Shown here piece after piece: positions 15,641-24,153 of a stretch of DNA of 64,000 nt. Origin of the DNA: JAJAZB01 sp964244295 (lineage in GTDB: Bacteria > Bacteroidota > Bacteroidia > Cytophagales > Spirosomataceae); assembly GCA_964244295.1 (NCBI GenBank), contig CAXTIG010000006.1, positions 124,001 to 188,000 on the forward strand, given 5' to 3'. Numbering within the stretch: the first letter of the stretch is position 1; every line of letters starts with the position of its first letter. The notes beneath the pieces were generated by a model. It was given only the letters and a program-made list of their open reading frames with translations, searched no databases and was not told where the DNA came from. The translations under genes were made by a program, and so were the position numbers.

Positions 15641-18520
15641 TCAGTTCAGGTATTTCTTCATCAGTTCGCCGAACGGTTTGTTTTTCCGCCGGAAATCTTT
15701 GTTGACGGTCTCCAGCAACTTGTCGTTTCTCACGTAAGCGGAGGTGATTTCTTTTTCCTTGAAAGCCCGTTCAAACCAGGTAAGCGCTTCGGCTTCGGCC
15801 CCTTTTTGCAGGTGGGCGCAGGCCGTGGCGTAAGCCGCCCGGGCCGTGTACACCGGGTTGGGCAGGCATTTGGCCAGGTACGGCAGGGCCGCCTCGGAAT
15901 GCCCCACGTAAAGGTGAGTCAGGGCGGTGGCGAGCCAGCAGTTTTCGCGGCACAGGGCGGTATCGGTCTGTACGACGCGTTGTTCGAGGTCGGCCAGGGC
16001 GGGGTCGTACTGCCCGGCCAGGGAGTAGCTCGTACCCCGGCCCAGGAGGGTCCGGGCCTGCCACTGGCGGCTGGAGTCGGTCCGCATGACATCGCCGAAG
16101 GTGGGGATCGCCTCGGCGTGGTTGCCCTTGCGTTGGAGGGCGTTGGCTTTGGAAAAATAATAGGCGGCGCTGGGGTTGCGGTCAATGGCCCGCTGGTAGT
16201 CGTCGATGGCCCGGTCGTACCGGCCCAGGGCTTCGTAGGCCGCGCCCCGGTCGAAGTACCCGACGGTGTAGGTTTCGTCGAATTTCAGGGCCGTCGAAAA
16301 GTCGTCGGCGGCTTTTTCGTACTGCTCCGTGGCGTATTCACACTGCCCGAGGCGGTAGTACACGTCGCGGAAAAACGTCGGCGAGTACGTTTTGTCAATT
16401 TTCTTCTGAACCGACTTCACCGCCGTCAGCGGCAGGATCGCCTCCTGAAACTTGCGCAGTTGCATCAGGGCAACGGCCTCGCCCAGCAGGGCGGCGTGGT
16501 TTTCGGGGTTGAGGGTGCTGGAACGCTTGTAGTCGGCGGCGGCCTCTTCGTGCCGTTCCGAGGCCGCGTAGGCTTCGGCGCGGCGGTCGTAGCTGGGGCC
16601 GTGGTTGGGATCGTACCCAAGCGAGGCCGTCAGATCGGCAATGGCTTCGTTGTAGGCTTTTCCGGCCAGGTGCGCCCGCCCGCGCTGGTAGAGGGCCTCC
16701 GGGTAGTTGATGTGAACGGCCAGCGCGTTGGTCAGGTGCGCAATGGCGGGTTTGTACTGACCGGCTTCGTTGGCAGCCAGGCCCTGGGCGTAGAGGCTGT
16801 TGCCCACCGAATCGATCCGGGCCACGTACTCGGTGGCCAGGTTGGCCTTGAGGGCGTTGGCAAAATCCGGCCCCGCGCCTCCTTCCCGGTACCGGTTGAG
16901 GGCGGCGTAGGTCAGACCGCGCCAGAAGTACGGCTCGGCCTTCTCGGGGGCGAGTTCGATGGCTTTTCCGAAATCACCGAGGGCCACTTCGTACTGGCGG
17001 TTTTGGTGCCGCAGCAGCCCGCGCTCGAAGGGATACGCGGCCTGCTGGGGATTGAGCTTGATGGCCTGGGTGTAGTCCTGATCGGCGCTGGCCAGGTTGT
17101 TGGTGCGTACCCGCAACTGCGCCCGCTGGGCGAACACGGCGTCGTTTTTGGGGTCGATGATGAGGTAAGCCGAGTAGTCGGAGATGGCCTTGGGCAGGTT
17201 GGGCTGGTCTTCGCGCTTGCCGCCGCCAATCCGGCGGTACACCTCGGCGCGGGTGAGCAGGGCGTCGAGGTTGGCGTAGTCGAGGGCGATGGATTTATTC
17301 AAATCCTCCAAAGCCCGGTCGTCGCGGTTGAGTTTGATGTGGCACTTGGCCCGGCCCAGGTACCAGTCGGAATTGGTGTTGTCTTTCTTGATAATTTTAG
17401 TGTACTCGTCCACCAGTTTGTCGTGTTGCCCCGCCGAAAACATCTCGTCGTATTCGGTTTTGAGGTTCGACTTCCGGGTGAGTTCCTGAATGAGTGCGTT
17501 GAGCGAAACCGAGTCGGGGCGCCGTTCCAGAATCTGGTGGAAATAGCCGAGCGCTTCGGCGTAATTGCGCCGTTTGCGGGCCAGTTCGCCTTTTTCGCGG
17601 TAGTCGCGCAGGAGTTGCCCTTCGGCAATCCGGGCGGCGTCGCGCTCGCGGATCACCCGGTTCATTTGCAGGCGGGGTTTATCGTCGAGTTCGTCGCGTT
17701 TGCGTTTTTCGGCTTCGCCGTAGGCTTCCAGCGCGGCCTGGTAGTTTTTGGCTTTAAACGCCTGATCGCCTTTGGCGAGGTAGTCTTCGTACACTTTCAG
17801 GGCCAGGCGCTCTTCCTCGACTTCCTTCTCGCGCTGGGCCAGGGCCAGGGCTTCTTCTTCCTGGCGGGCGCGGATGCTGGCGCTGTCGGTGGGCGGCGGC
17901 GGGGCCACGAGCGTCACGTCGTTGAGCGTGGCCCCGGCCGAATCGCCGGGGGCGGGAAAGGCCAGGCGCGACACCATCATCGCCCACTTTTTGCCCACGC
18001 GCTCGGCGCGGAGTTCGGCCACGCGGGGTACGGGGCGGTAGGCGGCGGTCGATCGGGTGTTTTTTCCTTTGAAGACCTGCGTGTAAAACACCTTGACGTA
18101 GTAGTAATTCCGCTCCTTGAGGTTCGACACGCTGAAGTTGGAAAACTCAATCGTCGGGTCGGGCGATTTGGCGTAGAACAAGTCGAGGTTACCGAGGTAT
18201 TTCTCCACTTTTTGGTCCGAGATCTGGTCGATGGCCCGGTCGGGCTGGAGGTCGTCTTCCACGATCACGTCGGGGTTGTAAAACAGCCGCCCCTTCAGGT
18301 CAGGTTTGTAGCTCCGGACGATGATTTCCTTCCGTTCCGACTCGGTGAGGTCTTCAAACGTGAGCGTGTTCAACAGGTCGTTGAGGCTTTTTTCCACCTT
18401 GCGCCGGGCCAGCAGTTTGACTTCCTCGTTATCGCGCGGGGTAATTCCCTGCGCCAGCCCGTAGCCTCCGGCCAGCCAACTCCACAAAATCAGGGTGCAT
18501 CGGTACAGGTTTCGCTTCAT
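15641..18520 (-). CDS. exported TPR-repeat protein, duplicated module copy B
   Basis: The 959-residue protein starts with a signal peptide (ILWSWLAGGYGLAQG, about residues 11-25). An N-terminal region of about 200 residues follows, with FYNPDVIVEDDL, VKVFYTQVFKGKNT and the Pro-rich ATLNDVTLVAPPPP. A charged helical stretch (EEEALALAQREKEVEEER) leads into a long array of TPR units to the C-terminus, for example GYFDRGAAYEALGRYDRAID. It is clearly homologous along its full length to the protein at 19864-22728; I estimate more than half of residues match. It lies 21 bases after its small partner gene and 23 before clpV. A periplasmic or outer-membrane-side scaffold role in the T6SS is inferred from context only. 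Confidence 0.8.
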   Translation of the reverse strand: MKRNLYRCTLILWSWLAGGYGLAQGITPRDNEEVKLLARRKVEKSLNDLLNTLTFEDLTESERKEIIVRSYKPDLKGRLFYNPDVIVEDDLQPDRAIDQISDQKVEKYLGNLDLFYAKSPDPTIEFSNFSVSNLKERNYYYVKVFYTQVFKGKNTRSTAAYRPVPRVAELRAERVGKKWAMMVSRLAFPAPGDSAGATLNDVTLVAPPPPTDSASIRARQEEEALALAQREKEVEEERLALKVYEDYLAKGDQAFKAKNYQAALEAYGEAEKRKRDELDDKPRLQMNRVIRERDAARIAEGQLLRDYREKGELARKRRNYAEALGYFHQILERRPDSVSLNALIQELTRKSNLKTEYDEMFSAGQHDKLVDEYTKIIKKDNTNSDWYLGRAKCHIKLNRDDRALEDLNKSIALDYANLDALLTRAEVYRRIGGGKREDQPNLPKAISDYSAYLIIDPKNDAVFAQRAQLRVRTNNLASADQDYTQAIKLNPQQAAYPFERGLLRHQNRQYEVALGDFGKAIELAPEKAEPYFWRGLTYAALNRYREGGAGPDFANALKANLATEYVARIDSVGNSLYAQGLAANEAGQYKPAIAHLTNALAVHINYPEALYQRGRAHLAGKAYNEAIADLTASLGYDPNHGPSYDRRAEAYAASERHEEAAADYKRSSTLNPENHAALLGEAVALMQLRKFQEAILPLTAVKSVQKKIDKTYSPTFFRDVYYRLGQCEYATEQYEKAADDFSTALKFDETYTVGYFDRGAAYEALGRYDRAIDDYQRAIDRNPSAAYYFSKANALQRKGNHAEAIPTFGDVMRTDSSRQWQARTLLGRGTSYSLAGQYDPALADLEQRVVQTDTALCRENCWLATALTHLYVGHSEAALPYLAKCLPNPVYTARAAYATACAHLQKGAEAEALTWFERAFKEKEITSAYVRNDKLLETVNKDFRRKNKPFGELMKKYLN

Positions 18521-18541
18521 CAGTTTGGGTTTTTGCTCTAG

Positions 18542-19798
18542 TTATTTTCTTGAAATTCCAATGCTGCCCAGCAGCACGTTCCACTTCACGTCCACCTTGC
18601 CGTCTTTGGTTTTGGTGTACGAATCCAGGATCACCTTTACGTTTTTTTCGGTCACGTCGCTGTACAGCACCTCGCCGTTTTCGGCGTAGCCCGTGAAGGT
18701 CTGCTGGCCCGAAATCGTCCCGTAGTATTTTCCGTCGTCGGCCTGTTTCAATTCACTAACGTACTGAATTTCATTCCATTCCAGGTTAGTTTTGGCGTAA
18801 GGCAACCCTTTGAGCCGTTTGAGGTACACCTCGACCGGGTACTTGCGGGTGCCGTTGCGGTTGTTGGACGATACCTCGATGGTGGCATCGGGCGTAAACA
18901 TCCCCACCGCCGTGGCAATGGCTTTGTCTTTGTCGTCCTCGGCCACGGTTTCATCAACGATGATTTTCAAATACAGCGAAAACTCCTCGACCCGGTTGAG
19001 CGAACTGGTCCGGTACTCCTGGTATTCCGACTCGTTCAGCACGGGCTTTTTGGCCGGGGCGGCGGGCGGGGCAGCGGCGGCAGATGGTGCGACGGCGGGC
19101 GGCGGGGCGGCGGGTACCGAGGCCAGGGACGCCTTCTTTTCTGCTGCCGGTAGCTTGGGCTTCGCTTTTACCTGGCTGACGGCCTTCGCCTTCACCGGTG
19201 GTTTAGCGACTGGCTTTTTTACGACCGGGGGGTTTGGAGCGGCGGCCACGACCACGGGCCGCGACCACTCCAATAATTCCCGACGGGTGCTGTTGATGGC
19301 GGTGGTTACTTCGGCGGTTTTCTGCACCAGGCGATGCCGCCCGTCCCGGTAAAAAATCGCCGCCAGTTCGCGCTTGTTGATCGTGGCCGCCTCGCCTTTG
19401 GGCGATTTGAAGTTGACGACCTCGTCGCTTTCGTAGCTGATCGTTCCCGGCAACACCGTGGCGGGGCTGGTTTTCAGGAGCAGGTCGTAGGCCAGGGCCG
19501 GCGCCGGGGCCTGGTCGAACTCCTCGATCTGGGCCTGGGCTTTGAGCGAGTCGTCGTCAAAATCCTTGATGAGCCGGTAGTTGCCGTTTTGTTTAAACAC
19601 CAGCAGCACGTTTTCGCGGCGGACGGGGTACACGGTGGTTTTTCCCCCTTTCTGAACGGCGATCCGCAGCCGGTCGCCGTCGGTACCGACCAGTTTGCCG
19701 GGGTACCGGTTGCCATTGGCCAGGTAGATGGTTTCCTGGGCCAGGAGTTTTTCCCGGCCCACCCAGTACAGCAAGACTAAACAAAGCAGGTGTTTCAT
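18542..19798 (-). CDS. exported partner protein of TPR module, copy B
   Basis: The ATG at 19796-19798 gives 418 residues; an upstream TTG at 19810 is less likely. A signal peptide ends near LLAQE (about residue 22). Two similar beta-rich segments follow: TIYLANGNRYPGKL and later PGTISYESDEVVNFKSP with INKRELAAIFYRDGRH. A long Pro/Ala/Lys-rich linker (about 190-255) joins a C-terminal domain with EYRTSSLNRVEEFSLYLK and a conserved ending VKWNVLLGSIGIS that may be NTF2-like. It is a paralogue of the 408-residue protein at 22742-23968. Function unknown; operon position points to a periplasmic T6SS accessory. Confidence 0.7.
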   Translation of the reverse strand: MKHLLCLVLLYWVGREKLLAQETIYLANGNRYPGKLVGTDGDRLRIAVQKGGKTTVYPVRRENVLLVFKQNGNYRLIKDFDDDSLKAQAQIEEFDQAPAPALAYDLLLKTSPATVLPGTISYESDEVVNFKSPKGEAATINKRELAAIFYRDGRHRLVQKTAEVTTAINSTRRELLEWSRPVVVAAAPNPPVVKKPVAKPPVKAKAVSQVKAKPKLPAAEKKASLASVPAAPPPAVAPSAAAAPPAAPAKKPVLNESEYQEYRTSSLNRVEEFSLYLKIIVDETVAEDDKDKAIATAVGMFTPDATIEVSSNNRNGTRKYPVEVYLKRLKGLPYAKTNLEWNEIQYVSELKQADDGKYYGTISGQQTFTGYAENGEVLYSDVTEKNVKVILDSYTKTKDGKVDVKWNVLLGSIGISRK

Positions 19799-19863
19799 CG
19801 TAACGATCAAGGAATCAGAGAGCGGGGTTTAAAAATCGGAAAAATCCGGTTGAATCGGATGGG

Positions 19864-22728
19864 TCAGTTCAGGTATTTTTCCAGCAGTTCGGCAAACGGT
19901 TTATTTTTCTGGCGAAAGTCTTTGTTGACGCTCCCCAGCAAGCGGTCGTTTTTCACGTAGGCCAGGGAAATTTCTTTCCCCCGAAACGCCCGCTCAAACC
20001 AGGTCAGGGCTTCGGGTTCGTTGCCTTTCAGGAGGTGGGCGCAGGCCGTGGCGTAACTGGCCTGCGCCGCGTAGGCGGGCACCGCCAGGCAGCGGGTAAG
20101 GTAGGGCAATCCGGCGTCGGCCTGGCCCGCGTGGAGGTACGTCAGGCCGGTGGTGAGCCAGCCATCGGGGCCGTAGTGGGTGCTGTCGGCCTGGAGCGCA
20201 GGCTGCTGGAAATCGGCCAGGGCTTCGGCGTAGCGGCCTAGTTTGTAAAAGCACGTCCCCCGGTGCAGGAGCGCGGGGGCCTTCACCCGCCGGGCCGAAT
20301 CGGTGCGGAGCACGTCGCCGTAGGCGGCTACGGCCCCGGTAAAATCCGCCTTTTTTTCGAGCACCCCGCCCAGGGCCAGGTGAAACGTGGGCAGGTCGGG
20401 GTAGCGGGCAATGGCCCGCTGGTAGTCGTCGGCGGCGCGGTCGTAGCGTTGGAGGGCCTCGTAGGCCGCGCCCCGGTCGAAATAGCCCGCCCCGAAGTTT
20501 TCGTCAAAATCCAGCGCCGTACCGAAGTCTTCCACCGCCTCCTCGTACTGCCGGAGGCCCACTTCGCAGCGTCCCAGGGCGTGAAAGGCATCGCGGCAAA
20601 CCGCCGCCGGGTATTCTTTTCTCAATCGTTTTTGCTCAGTTTTCAGGTAGCGCAGGGGCGCGAGGGCATCATTGAATTTTCGCAGATTCAGGAGCGCCGA
20701 TGCCTCGCCGAGTTTGGCCCGGAGGTGGTTGGAATTGAGCGCAAACGAACGCCGGTAGTCGTCCACCGCTCTCGGGTACTCCCGGAGAATTCCAAAAATT
20801 TCGGCGCGGAGATCGTAGGTTCGCCAGTTGTTCGGATCGTGGCGGAGTGAGGTGGTGAAATCGGCCACCGCTTGGGGGTATTCTTTCAGGCTGGCGTAGG
20901 CGCGGCCCCGGTCGTTGAGGGCCTCGGTGTAGTTGCTGCTGACGGCAATGGCTTTGGTAAACCGGTCGATGCCCGCTTTTACCTGCCCGCTGCGGATGGC
21001 CTCCTGCCCTTCCGCGTACATACTTTTCCGGACCGAGTCCATGCGGGTCACGTAGCCGGGGGCGGGATTGCCTTTCAGGACTTTGGCAAAATCAGGCCCG
21101 GCTTCCGCGTAGCGTTTTTCGTCGACATAAACCATGCCGCGCCAGAAGTACGCATCGGGTTGGGTGGGGGCCAGTTCGATGGCCTTGCTGAAATCGGCCA
21201 GGGCCGTTTCGCGCTGCCGGGTGCGGTAGCGCAGCAGGCCCCGCTCCAGGTGGTGAGTCGATTGCCGGGGGTTGGCTTTGATGGCCTTGCTGAAATCTTC
21301 CTCGGCGGCGGCCAGGTTGCCGGTGCGGCTGCGGAGTTGCGCGCGTTGGGCCAGCACGGCGTCGTTTTCGGAGTCGATGAGCAGGTAGCCCGACAGGTCG
21401 GCAATGGCTTTGGGCAGGTTGCCCAGTTTGCGATACAATCCGGCCCGGGCCAGCAGGGCATCGAGGTTGGCAAAATCGAGGTCGATGGCCCGGTTGAGGT
21501 CGCTCAGGGCGAGGTCGTCGCGGTTGAGTTTGGCGTAGCACTTGCCCCGGCCCAGGTACCAGTCGGTGTCGGTTTTTTCGGTCTTCAGGCGGGTATCGTA
21601 TTCCTTGATCAGTTTTTCGTACTGCCCGGCGGTAAACAATTCGTCGTACTCGGTTTTGGTCGCTAATTTCCGGTTGAGGGTGCTTACCAGGCCCGCCAGG
21701 GCGGTGGAGTCGGGATGGCTATCGAGAATTTTTTGAAAATACGCCAGCGCCTCCGGGTAGTTGCGCCGTTTGAGAGCCACCTCGCCCTTGTTGCGGAAGT
21801 CCCGCATTCGTTCTTTTTCGCCAAACTGACCACCCATCATCGCCTTCTCGACCCTGGCTCGTTTGTAGAGCGGCACGTCGGAATTGGTCGGATTGATGCG
21901 CCCGGCTTCGGCGTAGGCTTCGAGCGCCGCCTCGTAATCCTGGGCGATCATGGCCTTGTCGCCTTTGGCGAGGAAGTCGTTGTACGCCTGGCGGGTTTTG
22001 CGCATTTCCTCGCGTTCCTGCTCGCGCTGCGCTTCTTCGAGGGCTTCTTCCTGCCGACGGGCGCGAAGGCTGGCGCTGTCGATGGGCGGGGGCGGGGCCA
22101 CCAGGGCCACGTCGTTGAGCGTCACTCCTGCCGAATCGCCGGGCGCAACGAAAGCAAGGCGTTGAATCCACAACACCCATTTTTTACCCACCGGTTCGAC
22201 GCGGAGTTCGGCTACACGGGTTACGGGCCGGTAGGTGCCGCCGCTCTGGGTGTTTTTCCCTTTGAAGGCCTGCGTATAAAAAACCTTAATGTAGTTATTG
22301 CTGCGTTTCTTGAGGTTCGACACGTTGAAGTTGAAAAACTCGACCGTCGGCACGTCCGATTTGGTGTAAAACAAACTGAAGTCGATCAGGTAGTTCTCAA
22401 TTTTTTTATCCACAATCTGGGTAATCGGTCGCTCCGGTACGAGATCGTCCTCCACAATTACATTTGCGTCATAAAACAGCCGAAACCGCAGGTTCTGGTT
22501 GACTTGTTTTGCAATCATTTCCTGCCGTTCCGGCTCGGTGCGTTCTTCCCCGTTGTACGTATTGAGAACCTCATTGAATTCCATCAGCCGGTTCTGAGCC
22601 TGGCGTTTTATTTCCGCATTGTCGCTTACCGTCACGCTGTCGCGTACGGCGATTCCCTGCGCTTGCCCGTAGCCAGCGGCCAGCCAGCCCAGGAGCAGCA
22701 GCGTGTATCGGTAGAGGTTTGGTTTCAT
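19864..22728 (-). CDS. exported TPR-repeat protein, duplicated module copy A
   Basis: The 954-residue protein has a signal peptide (LLGWLAAGYGQAQG) and the same layout as copy B: an N-terminal domain with FYDANVIVEDDL, VKVFYTQAFKGKNT and VTLNDVALVAPPPP, a charged coiled stretch (EEAQREQEREEMRK), then many TPRs up to ELLEKYLN. Several landmark segments are identical between the copies, such as FKGKNT and VAPPPP. It starts 14 bases after its partner gene. Both copies keep full length and open frames, so both are likely functional. Role unknown beyond being exported and T6SS-linked. Confidence 0.8.
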   Translation of the reverse strand: MKPNLYRYTLLLLGWLAAGYGQAQGIAVRDSVTVSDNAEIKRQAQNRLMEFNEVLNTYNGEERTEPERQEMIAKQVNQNLRFRLFYDANVIVEDDLVPERPITQIVDKKIENYLIDFSLFYTKSDVPTVEFFNFNVSNLKKRSNNYIKVFYTQAFKGKNTQSGGTYRPVTRVAELRVEPVGKKWVLWIQRLAFVAPGDSAGVTLNDVALVAPPPPIDSASLRARRQEEALEEAQREQEREEMRKTRQAYNDFLAKGDKAMIAQDYEAALEAYAEAGRINPTNSDVPLYKRARVEKAMMGGQFGEKERMRDFRNKGEVALKRRNYPEALAYFQKILDSHPDSTALAGLVSTLNRKLATKTEYDELFTAGQYEKLIKEYDTRLKTEKTDTDWYLGRGKCYAKLNRDDLALSDLNRAIDLDFANLDALLARAGLYRKLGNLPKAIADLSGYLLIDSENDAVLAQRAQLRSRTGNLAAAEEDFSKAIKANPRQSTHHLERGLLRYRTRQRETALADFSKAIELAPTQPDAYFWRGMVYVDEKRYAEAGPDFAKVLKGNPAPGYVTRMDSVRKSMYAEGQEAIRSGQVKAGIDRFTKAIAVSSNYTEALNDRGRAYASLKEYPQAVADFTTSLRHDPNNWRTYDLRAEIFGILREYPRAVDDYRRSFALNSNHLRAKLGEASALLNLRKFNDALAPLRYLKTEQKRLRKEYPAAVCRDAFHALGRCEVGLRQYEEAVEDFGTALDFDENFGAGYFDRGAAYEALQRYDRAADDYQRAIARYPDLPTFHLALGGVLEKKADFTGAVAAYGDVLRTDSARRVKAPALLHRGTCFYKLGRYAEALADFQQPALQADSTHYGPDGWLTTGLTYLHAGQADAGLPYLTRCLAVPAYAAQASYATACAHLLKGNEPEALTWFERAFRGKEISLAYVKNDRLLGSVNKDFRQKNKPFAELLEKYLN

Positions 22729-22741
22729 CGGGTTGGAGTCG

Positions 22742-23968
22742 TTATTTCACCGAAATGCCGATGTTGCCCAGCAAGACGTTCCATTTCACTTCGGGTTTAT
22801 CGTCCTTGATTTTGGTGTACGAATCCAGAATCACCCTGACGTTTTTTTCCGTCACGTCGGAGTACGCCGTGCTCCCGTTTTCATCGGTGGCGTTGAAGGT
22901 TTGCTGGGCCGAAATTGTACCGTAATATTTTCCGTCGTCGCTCTGTTTCAACTCGCTGACGTACTGAATTTCATTCCACTCGATGGATGTTTTTTTGTAA
23001 GGAAGATTCTTCAGGTTTCTCAAATAATCGGCCACTTTGTACGTGCGCGTACCGGGTTTGTTGATCGACGATACTTCGATCGTCGCCTCCGGGGTAAACA
23101 TCCCCAGAGCGGCCTTAATCGCCTGGTTTTTCTCTTCGTCGGAGTTGTTTTCACCGACGATAAACTTCAAATACACCGAAAATTCCTCCACCCGGTTGAG
23201 CGAACTGGTGCGGTATTCCAGTAATTCTTCGTCGTTCAGCGTCGGTTTGACGGCCACGGCAGGCGGGGCAACGGGCGGGGGCGCCACGGTGGCTTTTTTA
23301 ATCAACAGGGCGTGGGTGGCGGGCTTCTTTTTTACCTGAACGGCCACCTTCGCCGGTACGTTGACTGCCTTCGCTTTGACCAGTGTTTTGGGGATAGGCG
23401 CTTTGGCTACGGGGCGGTACCAAGGAAGCAGGTCTTTGCGGGTGCGGTTGATGGCGGTGGTTACTTCGGCGGCCGTTTGAAAGAGCTGATGCCGCCCGTT
23501 GCGGTAAAAAATCGCCGCCAGTTCGCGCTTGTTGATGGAGGCCGACTTACCCGGAGGAGTTTTGAAATTGACGACCCCTTCCGGCTGCGGGCTTTCGTAG
23601 CCGATCGTTCCCACCAGCACGGTGGCGGGGTTGGCTCTCAGCAGCAAGTCGTAGGCCAGGGCCGGGGCCGGGGCTTTGTCAAACTCCTCGATCTGGGCCT
23701 GGGCCTTGAGCGAATCGGTGTCAAAATCCTGGATAAGCCGGTAGGCACCGTTTGGTTTGAACACCAGCAGGATGTGCTCCCGGCGGACGGAGTAGGTGGT
23801 GGTCTTGCCGTTTCCCTGACTGGCAGAAATTCGTAGTTTCTCGCCGTCGATGCTGATTAGTTTCCCGCTGTACCGGTTGCCGTTGGCCCGGTAAATAATT
23901 TCCTGGGCCTGGAGTTTACCCCCCAGTACCATTCCAATCAGAAGGAGCGCCTGTACACGTTGTTTCAT
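22742..23968 (-). CDS. exported partner protein of TPR module, copy A
   Basis: This 408-residue protein has a signal peptide (ALLLIGMVLGGKLQAQE) and the same parts as its paralogue at 18542-19798: NGNRYSGKLISIDG, VNFKTPPG with INKRELAAIFYRNGRH, a Pro/Lys/Ala linker, then EYRTSSLNRVEEFSVYLK and the ending VKWNVLLGNIGIS. It is the first gene after the gap 23969-24153 and probably starts the transcript that runs through both modules to clpV. No enzymatic motif is visible. Confidence 0.7.
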   Translation of the reverse strand: MKQRVQALLLIGMVLGGKLQAQEIIYRANGNRYSGKLISIDGEKLRISASQGNGKTTTYSVRREHILLVFKPNGAYRLIQDFDTDSLKAQAQIEEFDKAPAPALAYDLLLRANPATVLVGTIGYESPQPEGVVNFKTPPGKSASINKRELAAIFYRNGRHQLFQTAAEVTTAINRTRKDLLPWYRPVAKAPIPKTLVKAKAVNVPAKVAVQVKKKPATHALLIKKATVAPPPVAPPAVAVKPTLNDEELLEYRTSSLNRVEEFSVYLKFIVGENNSDEEKNQAIKAALGMFTPEATIEVSSINKPGTRTYKVADYLRNLKNLPYKKTSIEWNEIQYVSELKQSDDGKYYGTISAQQTFNATDENGSTAYSDVTEKNVRVILDSYTKIKDDKPEVKWNVLLGNIGISVK

Positions 23969-24060
23969 CGGAACCTGTTAATTTATTCAGTGGCCGGAGA
24001 GGGACCCGAATTTTAGTTTTCTTAAAATCCAATCAACTGTTTATCTTTAAGTTAGACAAT

Positions 24061-24148
24061 CAGGTAAGCTGGTAATTGAGGTAGTTGGTTTTTCACCGCA
24101 ACCCCTGTTTTCGATAACCACTCAATTTCTCCAGTTACCAAGTTACCC
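24061..24148. repeat. word-repeat hairpin downstream of kinase gene
   Basis: Left arm 24063-24090 is made of related words beginning GGTAA or GGTAG. The right arm 24116-24147 is an imperfect reverse complement (CCAGTTACC, AAGTTACC). It lies immediately after the TAA of the kinase gene. The arms are less perfect than at other sites. Likely terminator region between the signalling genes and the duplicated module. Confidence 0.55.
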
Positions 24149-24153
24149 ACTGC

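Noticed and set aside
15806..18541. 911-codon plus-strand ORF opposite the TPR gene
   Set aside because: The composition (Gly/Val/Phe/Gln-rich, no repeats of known family) is what the antisense of a GC-rich TPR gene gives; the minus strand has signal peptide and TPRs.
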